From CAZOKO01 sp964580455 (lineage in GTDB: Bacteria; Desulfobacterota; WTBG01), in assembly GCA_964580455.1 (NCBI GenBank), contig CAZOKO010000030.1, forward strand, positions 1 to 27,021: DNA of 27,021 nucleotides, read 5' to 3'. Of this stretch, positions 16,464 to 24,968 are shown one piece after another. Every line of letters begins with the position of its first letter. The first letter of the stretch is position 1. The notes below the pieces were generated by a model that saw nothing but the letters and a program-made list of their open reading frames with translations, made no database searches and was not told the DNA's origin. Position numbers and translations under genes: made by a program.

Positions 16464-17171
16464 ATGAAATTACTGGCAATAGAAACATCAACTATGATGA
16501 GCAGTATTGCTCTTATCGATGAAAATAAACTTCTAGCGGAGTACCACATTGAGATTAAGTCAACTTATTCTGATGCACTTTTCCCACTCATTGAACATAT
16601 TTTAAAAAGTGTTAAAGTTTCCATTAAGGAAGTCGATGCTTTTGCTTTAGCGCAAGGTCCTGGATCTTTTACTGCTTTAAGAATTGGAATCAGTGTAATA
16701 AAAGGGTTAGCATTAGCAACCAATAAACCCTTAATAGCTATTCCATCGCTGGATGGATTAGCACACAATATATGCTTTACTAAACTGTTGATATGTCCAC
16801 TTTTAGATGCTCGTAAGGATGAAGTATATACTGCCTTTTACAAGCGTGAAGATCTTCATCTCTTGAAAAAGCTGACACCTGATAGAGTAATCGTTCCGGA
16901 AAAACTTTTAGACGAGATCAGGGAAGATGTTGTTTTTTTGGGAGGTGGTAGTGACCTATACAGGAACTTGATCGTCAAGAAACTAAAAGAAAAAGTTTTA
17001 TTTGCACCACTTCATCTCAAGTATCCCAGGGCTTCAACTATAGCCCAGCTGGCTCTTGAGAAGTTAAAGAATAACGAGATAATGAACATTGAATCTATAT
17101 CTCCAGTCTATGTTAGAGCGCCGGAAGCAGAAATCAAATGGGAAAAAGAAAGATACCATGTTGACATCTAG
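16464..17171 (+). CDS. tsaB: tRNA threonylcarbamoyladenosine biosynthesis protein TsaB
   Basis: TsaB is the non-catalytic partner of TsaD (with TsaE) in making t6A37 on ANN-decoding tRNAs. 235 residues with the ASKHA N-lobe: MKLLAIETSTMMSSIALI, DALFPLIEHIL, ALAQGPGSFTALRIGISVIK (57-76) and GLALATNKPLIAIPSLDGLA. The metal-binding His pair of TsaD is absent, as expected. The C-lobe (PLLDARKDEVYTAFYK, then VYVRAPEAE) also fits. It starts six bases after the rseP stop, so very likely co-transcribed. Confidence 0.95.
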   Translation: MKLLAIETSTMMSSIALIDENKLLAEYHIEIKSTYSDALFPLIEHILKSVKVSIKEVDAFALAQGPGSFTALRIGISVIKGLALATNKPLIAIPSLDGLAHNICFTKLLICPLLDARKDEVYTAFYKREDLHLLKKLTPDRVIVPEKLLDEIREDVVFLGGGSDLYRNLIVKKLKEKVLFAPLHLKYPRASTIAQLALEKLKNNEIMNIESISPVYVRAPEAEIKWEKERYHVDI

Positions 17172-17249
17172 CCAGTATTATTATATTTTATAGAAAGAAT
17201 TTTAAATAGCAGATGTTAAATTGCAATATAAGATGAGGTGTTAGATTAA

Positions 17250-17468
17250 ATGGAGGAAAAAGATAAATTATTAATTGAAAAGCATATTAATAGTGATGAA
17301 GAATTAAAGAAGCATTTCGAAGAACATATTTTATTTGAGAGACAATTGGATGAACTGAGTAAAAAACCCTATCTCACGCAGGAAGAGGAAATTAAACAAA
17401 AAAAATTAAAGAAATTAAAACTGGCCGGAAGAGATAGTATGGAAAAGCTACTGAAGAAATATCGCTAA
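17250..17468 (+). CDS. DUF465 (YdcH-like) small helical protein
   Basis: A 72-residue, strongly charged protein predicted to be all helical, starting at ATG 17250 with GAGGTG upstream. The order of segments, LKKHFEEHILFERQLDELSK, then TQEEE, then LKKLKLAGRDSMEKLL, fits the DUF465/YdcH pattern (an EH-x2-L/F-D/E helix, a short linker and a KKxKL-x-(L/A)-(K/G)D helix). The function of this family is unknown. It precedes ilvB by 27 bases and probably shares its transcript. It is not an ilv leader peptide: it has no run of Val, Leu or Ile codons. Confidence 0.75.
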   Translation: MEEKDKLLIEKHINSDEELKKHFEEHILFERQLDELSKKPYLTQEEEIKQKKLKKLKLAGRDSMEKLLKKYR

Positions 17469-17495
17469 CTTTATGTCTTTCAATTAGGAGTTAAA

Positions 17496-19184
17496 GTGAA
17501 GATAAAAACTGGAGTGCAAATACTGTTTGAGTGCCTGAAGAAGGAAGGTGTGACTGACATTTTCGGTTTCCCAGGCGGGGCTGTACTGGATATCTACCAT
17601 CAGTTTAAAAACTATAGTATTAGACATATCCTTGTCAGACATGAGCAGGCTGCTGTACATGCAGCAGATGGATATGCTAGAGTCACTGGTAGGGTAGGAG
17701 TTTGCCTGGTAACCTCCGGGCCCGGTGCAACAAACACAGTAACCGGCATTACTACTGCATATATGGATTCTATCCCTGTGGTTGTTTTTTCAGGTCAGGT
17801 ACCAACGATGCTTATTGGGAATGATGCTTTTCAAGAGGCTGATATTGTTGGAATTACCCGTCCATGTACCAAACATAATTACCTTGTTAAAAATGTAGAA
17901 GAACTGGCTATTACCATAAGGGAAGCTTTTCATATAGCAAGCAGTGGAAGACCCGGTCCTGTACTGATTGATCTTCCCAAGGATGTAGTTAAAGAAATAA
18001 TCCCGTTTCACTACCCGGAGCATATTAATTTGCAAGGCTATAATCCGACTTATTCAGGTCATTTAAGACAGGTTAATCGGGCATTCAGTGAAATTTTGGA
18101 AGCTAAAAAACCAGTTATTTATGCTGGAGGTGGTGTTATATCTTCCAATTCTTCAAAGGAACTTTCAGACTTTGCCCACAAACTCCAGATTCCCGTTACA
18201 ACCACACTTATGGGGCTTGGCTGTTTCCCTGGTACCGACAAGCTCTCTTTGGGAATGCTGGGGATGCATGGAACCTACAGGGCCAATATGGCTGTTACCA
18301 ATTGTGATCTTCTGATTGCCATAGGTGCCCGCTTTGATGACAGAGTCACAGGTGATATTAGCAAATTCGCACCACTTGCAAAAATTATTCATATTGATAT
18401 TGATCCTACTTCCATAAGTAAAAATGTGAGAGTGGATACCCCGATAGTTGGTGATGTGAGGGACATTTTCAAGAAGTTTCATGTCTTGCTTGAGGATGTA
18501 GGGAAAATTAATTGGAAAAATAAGAGAAAATCATGGTTTGCGCAAATTGATAAGTGGAAGAGTGTCCATTCCCTGGATTACAAACAGAAGGATACTATTA
18601 AACCACAGTATGTTGTTGAAAAATTGTATCAGTTAACTGACGGAAATGCTATAATATCTACCGAGGTTGGCCAAAACCAGATGTGGGCAGCTCAATACTA
18701 CAGCTTTGATAAACCCAGAAAATTCCTGACTTCTGGTGGATTGGGTACTATGGGATATGGGTTCCCAGCCGCCATTGGCGCACAGATAGCTTTCCCTAAA
18801 GAGATAGTTATTGACATAGCTGGAGATGGAAGCATACAGATGAATATCCAGGAGTTAGCAACTGCTGTGCAATATAAGTTGCCGGTAAATATTGCTATAT
18901 TAAACAACGGCTATCTTGGAATGGTACGTCAGTGGCAGGAATTATTTTATGATAAAAACTATGCTGCAACTTCCCTTAATACTTCGCCCGACTTCGTAAA
19001 GTTAGCAGAAGCCTATGGAGCGCTGGGATTGAGGGCTACAAAACCAAGCGATGTTGTTCCGGTCATAAGAAAAGCATTAAAGTCTCCAAAGCCTGTAATC
19101 ATGGATTTTGTCGTTGAATCAGAAGAAGGTGTCTATCCTATGGTTCCAGCAGGAGCCGCCATCGATGAGATGATACTCTTATAG
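17496..19184 (+). CDS. ilvB: Acetolactate synthase, large (catalytic) subunit
   Basis: Condenses two pyruvates to 2-acetolactate, or pyruvate and 2-oxobutyrate to acetohydroxybutyrate, with ThDP, Mg and FAD: the first common step for valine, leucine and isoleucine. 562 residues. GTG start after AGGAG. Seen: GFPGGAVLDIYHQF (24-37), catalytic Glu50 in RHEQAAVHAADGYARVTG, TSGPGATN (73-80), the ThDP-Mg motif AGDGSIQMNIQELATAV (from 442) with the Asn-Asn pair in LNNGYLGMVRQWQ, and the C-terminal YPMVPAGAA. The large inhibitor-sensitive loop is conserved. Followed within 11 bases by its regulatory subunit. Confidence 0.97.
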   Translation: MKIKTGVQILFECLKKEGVTDIFGFPGGAVLDIYHQFKNYSIRHILVRHEQAAVHAADGYARVTGRVGVCLVTSGPGATNTVTGITTAYMDSIPVVVFSGQVPTMLIGNDAFQEADIVGITRPCTKHNYLVKNVEELAITIREAFHIASSGRPGPVLIDLPKDVVKEIIPFHYPEHINLQGYNPTYSGHLRQVNRAFSEILEAKKPVIYAGGGVISSNSSKELSDFAHKLQIPVTTTLMGLGCFPGTDKLSLGMLGMHGTYRANMAVTNCDLLIAIGARFDDRVTGDISKFAPLAKIIHIDIDPTSISKNVRVDTPIVGDVRDIFKKFHVLLEDVGKINWKNKRKSWFAQIDKWKSVHSLDYKQKDTIKPQYVVEKLYQLTDGNAIISTEVGQNQMWAAQYYSFDKPRKFLTSGGLGTMGYGFPAAIGAQIAFPKEIVIDIAGDGSIQMNIQELATAVQYKLPVNIAILNNGYLGMVRQWQELFYDKNYAATSLNTSPDFVKLAEAYGALGLRATKPSDVVPVIRKALKSPKPVIMDFVVESEEGVYPMVPAGAAIDEMILL

Positions 19185-19195
19185 TTGAGGTTTAG

Positions 19196-19726
19196 ATGAA
19201 ACATACTATTTCACTACTGGTTGAAAATAAACCTGGTGTTCTTTCAAGAGTCTCTTCATTATTCAGTGGAAGAGGTTTTAATATAGAGAGTCTCTCTGTT
19301 GCAGAAACCGTTGATCCTAAAATATCGAGGATGACTATCCTTACAACTGGCAATGATCATATTCTTGAACAGATCACCAAACAACTCAACAAATTGATTA
19401 ATGTTATAAAGGTTATTGATTTTAAAAGTAATGAATATGTGGGACGGGAATTGGCCTTGATTAAGGTTGGCGTCACTGAAGAAACACGTTCGGAAATCCT
19501 TAGTATAATTGATATTTTCAGGGGAAAGGTACTAGATGTCAGTTCAGGGAGTTATACAGTAGAAGTAACAGGTGATGAAAACAAGATAACGGCTATTTTG
19601 GATTTGTTTCGACCTATGGGAATCAAGGAGGTTGCGCGAACAGGCAGTGCTGCACTCACCAGGGGGAGCAAGACCAAGATCTCAAAAGGGAAAAATGCAT
19701 TAAGTTCAAAAGGCAAAAAAAAATAA
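19196..19726 (+). CDS. ilvN: Acetolactate synthase, small (regulatory) subunit
   Basis: Activates IlvB and confers valine feedback inhibition. 176 residues. N-terminal ACT domain (about 3-76) beginning HTISLLVENKPGVLSRVSSL and including GRGFNIESLSVAETVD; C-terminal small-subunit domain (about 84-158) with ELALIKVGV and SGSYTVEVTGDENKI. The last 20 or so residues (after RTGSAALTRGS) form a Lys-rich tail beyond the usual end of the family. ATG start 11 bases after the ilvB stop. Confidence 0.96.
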   Translation: MKHTISLLVENKPGVLSRVSSLFSGRGFNIESLSVAETVDPKISRMTILTTGNDHILEQITKQLNKLINVIKVIDFKSNEYVGRELALIKVGVTEETRSEILSIIDIFRGKVLDVSSGSYTVEVTGDENKITAILDLFRPMGIKEVARTGSAALTRGSKTKISKGKNALSSKGKKK

Positions 19727-19759
19727 TTTTAAAAAATTAGCAACAGGAGGATTTGCATT

Positions 19760-20860
19760 ATGGCAATTATCAATTTTGGAGGCGTAAAAGAAAAAGTGGT
19801 TATGCGGAAAGAATTCCCCATGTCAAAAGCACGTAATGTTCTAAAGAATGAAATAATCGCTGTTATTGGATATGGTGTACAGGGACCAGCCCAGGCTTTG
19901 AACATGAAAGACAATGGATTCAAGGTGATTGTCGGCCAATCAAAGAAATTTAAGAAGGATTGGAATCGTGCGATAAAGGATGGCTGGAAGCCCGGTAAAA
20001 ACCTGTTTGATATCGAAGAGGCTGCACAACGTGGTACAACAATCGAGATGCTTGTCTCAGATGCGGCCCAAAAAGTAATATGGCCTGTTATAAAGAAGAA
20101 TCTCAATCCAGGTGATGCATTATATTTCTCTCATGGGTTTTCGATAGTTTATAAGAATCAGACAAAAGTAATTCCACCAAAAGATATTGATGTAATTATG
20201 GTTGCTCCCAAAGGGTCAGGCACATCACTTCGCCGCAATTTCCTTTTAGGTGAGGGTATAAATTCCAGTTTTGCAGTAGATCAGGATGCTACCGGCAAAG
20301 CAAGAGACCGTTGCATTGCCCTTGGAATTGCTATTGGATCGGGATATCTTTTCCCAACAACTTTTAAAAATGAGGTTTACAGCGATTTAACTGGCGAGCG
20401 TGGTGTATTAATGGGTGCTCTTGCTGGTATTATGGAAGCACAGTATGATATTTTCAGAAAGAACGGACACAGCCCAAGTGAGGCTTTCAATGAGACAGTC
20501 GAGGAGCTGACGCAAAGTCTTATAAAACTTGTTGGTGAAAACGGCATGGACTGGATGTATCTAAACTGCTCAGCAACAGCCCAGCGCGGTGCTCTTGACT
20601 GGAAACCAAAATTCAAAAAGGCTGTGATGCCTGTCTTTAAAGAAATCTACGAGAGGGTAAAGTCCGGGAAGGAAACCCGTCGTGTGCTCTCTTCATGTGG
20701 CAGAGCCAACTATCAAGAGCAATTAGCCAGGGAATTGAAGACTATGGCAAATTCTGAAATGTGGCAGGCAGGCAAAGCAACACGTGATCTCCGTCCAAAG
20801 GAACATGCTGCAAAAATATCGAAGGCTACAAAAGGAACTGGAGGAAGAAAAGCTTACTAG
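19760..20860 (+). CDS. ilvC: Ketol-acid reductoisomerase, Ilv5-like type
   Basis: Converts acetolactate to 2,3-dihydroxyisovalerate with NAD(P)H and Mg. 366 residues. ATG after AGGAGG. Seen: VIGYGVQGPAQALN (35-48) in place of the usual GYGSQGHA, an extended N-terminus (MAIINFGGVKEKVVMRKEFP), KGSGTSLRR, GINSSFAV, SDLTGERGVLMGALAG, HSPSEAFNETVEELTQSL, and a C-terminal ELKTMANSEMWQAGK. The pattern is closer to yeast mitochondrial Ilv5 as I remember it than to the 330-residue class I enzyme common in bacteria. The basic C-terminus is longer than needed. Third gene of the ilv cluster. Confidence 0.96.
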   Translation: MAIINFGGVKEKVVMRKEFPMSKARNVLKNEIIAVIGYGVQGPAQALNMKDNGFKVIVGQSKKFKKDWNRAIKDGWKPGKNLFDIEEAAQRGTTIEMLVSDAAQKVIWPVIKKNLNPGDALYFSHGFSIVYKNQTKVIPPKDIDVIMVAPKGSGTSLRRNFLLGEGINSSFAVDQDATGKARDRCIALGIAIGSGYLFPTTFKNEVYSDLTGERGVLMGALAGIMEAQYDIFRKNGHSPSEAFNETVEELTQSLIKLVGENGMDWMYLNCSATAQRGALDWKPKFKKAVMPVFKEIYERVKSGKETRRVLSSCGRANYQEQLARELKTMANSEMWQAGKATRDLRPKEHAAKISKATKGTGGRKAY

Positions 20861-20913
20861 TAGTGATGCAAGGCGTTAAAAAATAAAATCAATCACTACT
20901 CTGGGGTAAAGAC

Positions 20914-21705
20914 ATGAGGCGTGTAAAAGGAAAAAGGAATTTAAGTATGAAAAGGGGTGTATTTATTCTCCCCAGTATTTTTACTTCCCTTAGTCTTTTT
21001 TGTGCCTTTTACTCCATCACTGCTTCGATAAAAGGAAGTATTTTACATGCATGTTGGGCAATAATTATTGCCGGTGTTTTTGATGGCCTCGATGGAAGGA
21101 TTGCTCGGCTTACTGGTTCTACAAGCAGGTTTGGGGAAGAATATGACTCCCTTGTGGACATGATAAGTTTTGGTATTGCGCCTGCCATTTTGGTTTATTA
21201 CTGGGCATTACAACCCTATGGGAGGTGGGGTTGGCTTGTTGCTTTTCTCTATATAATCTGTACTGCTCTAAGACTAGCAAGATTTAACGTGCAGTCTGAA
21301 TCAAGAGAAAACAGATATTTTCAAGGTCTTCCAACTCCAGGTGCTGCTGGCATGATAGCTACCACTGTAATTATTTTTAACAATCTGGGTATGCCTGTGA
21401 TAAGAAATGTCACCATACCCTTAATAACATGTTTACTTGCAATGCTTATGGTAAGCAATATCAGGTACTACAGCATAAAAGATTTTAACTTTAGGAAGAG
21501 AAGACCATTTAGTACACTGTTAGCCTTTGTTTTTTTATTGATACTATTCTTAGGTGAGCCAGAGATATTTCTTTTTATTACTGGTGTGATCTATACAATA
21601 TCAGGTCCGGTTGGATTTTTCCTTATGAAGAGAAAGAGAAGGATTTCAAAGGAATCAGAGACAAATACAGAAACTAACAATTATAATAATATCTCAAAAC
21701 TGTAG
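20914..21705 (+). CDS. pssA: CDP-diacylglycerol-serine O-phosphatidyltransferase
   Basis: Makes phosphatidylserine from CDP-diacylglycerol and serine at the membrane. 263 residues, with the full CDP-alcohol phosphotransferase motif: Asp60-Gly61, Ala64-Arg65, Gly74, Asp78 and Asp82. Several hydrophobic helices, including GVFILPSIFTSLSLFCAFY near the start. Start ATG 20914 is used; ATG 20947, with AAGGAA upstream, is an equally good alternative. The N-terminal KRGVFILPSIFT fits the PssA II subfamily. It lies between ilvC and leuA, overlapping the leuA frame region by one base (TAGTG). The usual partner gene psd is not seen. Confidence 0.93.
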   Translation: MRRVKGKRNLSMKRGVFILPSIFTSLSLFCAFYSITASIKGSILHACWAIIIAGVFDGLDGRIARLTGSTSRFGEEYDSLVDMISFGIAPAILVYYWALQPYGRWGWLVAFLYIICTALRLARFNVQSESRENRYFQGLPTPGAAGMIATTVIIFNNLGMPVIRNVTIPLITCLLAMLMVSNIRYYSIKDFNFRKRRPFSTLLAFVFLLILFLGEPEIFLFITGVIYTISGPVGFFLMKRKRRISKESETNTETNNYNNISKL

Positions 21706-21716
21706 TGAGGGATTTT

Positions 21717-23246
21717 TTGGATAGAGTCAGGATTCTAGATACAACATTGAGGGATGGCGAACAGTCTCCTGGATTCAGTATGAATATCCATGAAAAGTTG
21801 AGGATGGCTAAACAACTTGAGAAACTGGGTGTTGATATAATAGAAGCTGGTTTCCCCATTGCTTCTAAGGGAGATTTTGATGCTGTTAAATTGATTGCAG
21901 AATCTATTGAGAATTCTCAGATTTCCGCACTGGCTCGTGCTAATGACAAAGATATAGATCGGGCTTGGGAGGCTATAAAAGATGCTCGATATCCTTTTAT
22001 ACATACATTCATTTCTACCTCCGATATTCATCTGACTCATCAGCTTAAAAAAAGCAGGGAGGAAGTTTTAAAAATGGCAGTTGCTGCCGTCAAGAGGGCA
22101 AAATCTTATACAGAAGATATAGAGTTCTCTGCCATGGATTCTACCAGAAGTGATCGTGATTATCTTTGTCAGATTATTGAAGAAGCTATCGATGCTGGTG
22201 CAACAACTATAAATGTACCTGATACTGTGGGATACACTATTCCTTCCGAGTATGGTGACTTAATCAAATATATAATGCAAAAAGTATCAAATATTGATAA
22301 GGCGGTCATAAGTGTCCATTGTCATAATGACCTGGGGTTATCAACGGCAAATTCAATAGCTGCTGTCTTAAACGGTGCAAGGCAGATAGAATGTACAATA
22401 AACGGTATTGGAGAACGAGCAGGAAATACATCGTTAGAAGAAGTTGCAATGATCTTTTTTACAAGGAAGGATTATGCACATCTTGAGACCAACATTAAAA
22501 CCGAAGAAATTTACAGTACCAGTACACTTCTTACCCGAATAACAGGGGTAGGAGTTCAACCCAATAAGGCAATTGTAGGCGCTAACGCTTTTGCACATGA
22601 ATCAGGTATCCATACAGATGGTTTGCTTAAAGACAAGATTACTTATGAAATTATGACGCCTGAATCTGTTGGTGTAAAAAAAAGTAGCATGGTATTGGGA
22701 AAACACTCAGGCCGACATGCTATGAGAGAAGAATTAAATAAAATGGGGTATGAACTATCTGATGAGGATATTAATAAAGTTTTTAATCGATTTAAAGAAC
22801 TTGCTGATAAGAAGAAGAATCTTTACGAGGAGGATTTGGAAACTATTGTAGCTGAAATTATACTAAGAGCACCAGACAAGTATAAGCTAGTCAATCTGAA
22901 TGTGATAAGTGGGAGTTTTGCTATACCCACTGCTACAGTCCAGATGGAAGTTGACAATGAGCAAATAAAGGATGTGGGTATGGGTGATGGTCCCGTTGAT
23001 GCAGCATTTAAAACCATTACCAAGATTACTGGTACAAAAAGCAGGTTGCTCAAATACAGTGTTGATTCAATCACGGGTGGCACCGATGCTCAAGGAGAAG
23101 TTACTGTTCGACTTGAGGAAGAAGGTAAAGAAATAGTAGGAAGAGGTGCTCACAATGACATTATTATGGCCAGCGTATTTGCCTATATTAATGCTCTAAA
23201 TAGATTAGAATACTTAAAGAAAAACCCCGTTAAAAGCTACCTGTAA
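21717..23246 (+). CDS. leuA: 2-isopropylmalate synthase
   Basis: First step of the leucine branch: condenses 2-ketoisovalerate with acetyl-CoA. I start it at TTG 21717 (509 residues), giving MDRVRILDTTLRDGEQSPG with GAGGGA just upstream; GTG 21705, overlapping the pssA stop, adds four residues and has no ribosome site. Seen: TTLRDGEQSPG, the metal-binding HCHNDLGLSTANS, GERAGNTSLEEV, HESGIHTDGLL, LGKHSGRHA, and the C-terminal LeuA dimer/allosteric domain (from about residue 385) with GDGPVDAAFK and the TGGTDAQGEV turn. It should be inhibited by leucine through that domain. Last gene of the ilvBNC-pssA-leuA run. Confidence 0.96.
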   Translation: MDRVRILDTTLRDGEQSPGFSMNIHEKLRMAKQLEKLGVDIIEAGFPIASKGDFDAVKLIAESIENSQISALARANDKDIDRAWEAIKDARYPFIHTFISTSDIHLTHQLKKSREEVLKMAVAAVKRAKSYTEDIEFSAMDSTRSDRDYLCQIIEEAIDAGATTINVPDTVGYTIPSEYGDLIKYIMQKVSNIDKAVISVHCHNDLGLSTANSIAAVLNGARQIECTINGIGERAGNTSLEEVAMIFFTRKDYAHLETNIKTEEIYSTSTLLTRITGVGVQPNKAIVGANAFAHESGIHTDGLLKDKITYEIMTPESVGVKKSSMVLGKHSGRHAMREELNKMGYELSDEDINKVFNRFKELADKKKNLYEEDLETIVAEIILRAPDKYKLVNLNVISGSFAIPTATVQMEVDNEQIKDVGMGDGPVDAAFKTITKITGTKSRLLKYSVDSITGGTDAQGEVTVRLEEEGKEIVGRGAHNDIIMASVFAYINALNRLEYLKKNPVKSYL

Positions 23247-23255
23247 TTACCCGAA

Positions 23256-23320
23256 GGCAAGATAAGAACAGTGGGATAGTAGTGAGCGTTAACTCATAGT
23301 TCTTAACTTGCCTATTTTAT
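23256..23320 (+). terminator. Terminator-like hairpin after leuA
   Basis: GGCAAGATAAGAAC (23256-23269) pairs with GTTCTTAACTTGCC (23299-23312) with one mismatch in 14, around a 29-base loop that holds a smaller TGAG/CTCA stem. It is followed by TATTTTAT. It starts ten bases after the leuA stop, as expected for the end of the ilv-pssA-leuA transcript. The tail is not a clean T-run, so efficiency is uncertain. Confidence 0.5.
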
Positions 23321-23330
23321 CTCAGATTTT

Positions 23331-23645
23331 ACAATTAACCACAGAGTACACAGCGCAGCAGAGCCGCAACCAAAACAAATATAACCACGAAGGGCACGAA
23401 GAAACACGAAGAATGAAACTAAACTGTGTTAAAGAAACACGATGTTGCAGGTTAGTAGTACAGAGATATTACTTCTTAAATCAGTAATTTACACCTTTTT
23501 TTATAGTAAATCTCTTTGCACATTTCAATGAAAAACTTTTAGTCAGAGACCTTCCCCAAAATTTAAAAAATAGATATAAAAGAATGAATTTCAATATGTT
23601 TTTCTTTTTACTATATTAACCTCTGTGCCCTCTGTGGTTAATTGT
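23331..23645. mobile_element. MITE-like non-coding element with terminal inverted repeats
   Basis: The leuA-leuC gap of 431 bases has no gene. Its ends at 23331-23353 and 23623-23645 are inverted repeats that match at 21 of 23 positions, including a perfect ACAATTAACCACAGAG. The 315-base size, lack of coding capacity and AT-rich interior fit a miniature inverted-repeat element. I see no clear target-site duplication, so two independent copies of a short repeat in opposite orientation is an alternative. It separates leuA from leuCDB. Confidence 0.45.
23384..23411 (+). repeat. AACCACGAAG dispersed repeat with three CACGAAG units
   Basis: CACGAAG occurs at 23386-23392, 23395-23401 and 23405-23411. 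The segment closely matches the minus-strand copy at 2493-2518. It lies inside the 23331-23645 element. Confidence 0.6.
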
Positions 23646-23677
23646 TTTTTGGTGCTTGATTGAGAGTGATGTAAAAG

Positions 23678-24955
23678 ATGGGAATGACTATTACAGAAAA
23701 AATCCTGGCTTTTCATTCAGGATTGAAAAAAGTAAAAGCAGGACAGTTGATTGAAGCTAAAGTCGATATTGTCCTGGCTAACGATATTACAGCACCAATT
23801 GCTATTGACCAATTCCGCGCGTCCGGAACCAAAAACGTTTTCAACAACAATAAGGTTGTGCTGGTTGCGGATCATTTTGCTCCCAATAAAGATATCCTTT
23901 CAGCCGAGCAGTGCCGTTTGCTGAGGGAGTTTGCAAAAGAACAACAGATTACCCATTTTTATGAAGGCGGAGAGATGGGTATTGAACATGCACTGCTTCC
24001 TGAAAAAGGAATTGTGAAACCCGGCGATGTTGTCATAGGCGCCGACAGTCATACGTGCACCTACGGAGCATTGGGCGCATTTGCAACCGGTGTAGGAAGC
24101 ACGGATGTTGCGGCAGCTATGATTACAGGAGAAACCTGGTTTCGAACACCTGAGAGCATTCGATTTATTTTAAACGGTCGATTAAACCCATGGGTCAGTG
24201 GAAAGGATCTTATCCTCTACACCATTGGTGATATTGGGGTTGACGGTGCACTTTACAAAGCCATGGAATTTACTGGTGAAGCAATCAAAAACCTCTCCAT
24301 GTCAGACCGCTTTACGATGGCCAACATGGCCATAGAAGCGGGTGCCAAAAGCGGCATTATGGCAGTCGATACCATCACTGAAGCATACATTAAAGATCGA
24401 ATCAATAACGATAACCAGATGACACTATTCACCAGCGATATGGATGCCGAATACTGTGATATGAAAGAATATGATCTCAGTCAAATAGAGCCCCAGGTGG
24501 CTTTTCCCCATTCGCCGGAGAACGCACGTGGCATCAGTGAAGTGGGTGACGTTCCTATTGATCAGGTTGTGATTGGCAGTTGTACCAATGGTAGACTTGA
24601 AGATTTGCAGGTTGCGGCTAAAGTTTTAAAAGGAAATAGAGTAGCACCCTACGTTCGGTTGATCATTATACCGGCCACCCCGCACATCTATCAGGAAGCA
24701 ATGAATCAGGGGCTTTTTGAGATATTCATGGATTCCCACGCCGTCATCAGTCCACCTACCTGTGGTCCATGTTTAGGAGGGCATATGGGTATCCTGGCTA
24801 AAGGAGAGAGGGCAATTGCAACAACGAACCGTAATTTCGTGGGTCGCATGGGGCATCAGGAAAGCGAAGTTTATCTATCAAACCCGGCCATAGCTGCTGC
24901 CTCTGCGGTAAAGGGAAGCATCTGCAGCCCGGAAGCGATTGGAGTCAAGCCATAG
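23678..24955 (+). CDS. leuC: 3-isopropylmalate dehydratase, large subunit
   Basis: With LeuD isomerises 2- to 3-isopropylmalate. 425 residues, the separate-subunit HacA/LeuC type (the enterobacterial protein is about 466). The [4Fe-4S] ligands are Cys302 (VIGSCTNGR), Cys362 and Cys365 (TCGPCLGGHMG). Also seen: GADSHTCTYGALGAFATGVG (121-140), FYEGGEMGIEH, and SNPAIAAASAVKGSI near the end. Start ATG 23678 gives MGMTITEKILA, the common N-terminus; ATG 23684 is possible. It is richer in G+C and in codons such as GCC, CCG and CTG than the ilv-leuA genes. Confidence 0.96.
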   Translation: MGMTITEKILAFHSGLKKVKAGQLIEAKVDIVLANDITAPIAIDQFRASGTKNVFNNNKVVLVADHFAPNKDILSAEQCRLLREFAKEQQITHFYEGGEMGIEHALLPEKGIVKPGDVVIGADSHTCTYGALGAFATGVGSTDVAAAMITGETWFRTPESIRFILNGRLNPWVSGKDLILYTIGDIGVDGALYKAMEFTGEAIKNLSMSDRFTMANMAIEAGAKSGIMAVDTITEAYIKDRINNDNQMTLFTSDMDAEYCDMKEYDLSQIEPQVAFPHSPENARGISEVGDVPIDQVVIGSCTNGRLEDLQVAAKVLKGNRVAPYVRLIIIPATPHIYQEAMNQGLFEIFMDSHAVISPPTCGPCLGGHMGILAKGERAIATTNRNFVGRMGHQESEVYLSNPAIAAASAVKGSICSPEAIGVKP

Positions 24956-24968
24956 AAGAAAACAAGCT

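Noticed and set aside
17250..17468. DUF465 frame as an ilv attenuation leader peptide
   Set aside because: Too long at 72 codons, no run of Val/Leu/Ile codons and no following terminator hairpin; it fits a known small protein family instead.
23384..23411. Short direct repeats considered as a CRISPR array
   Set aside because: Units are 7 bases with 2-3-base gaps; no spacer-repeat structure and no cas gene.
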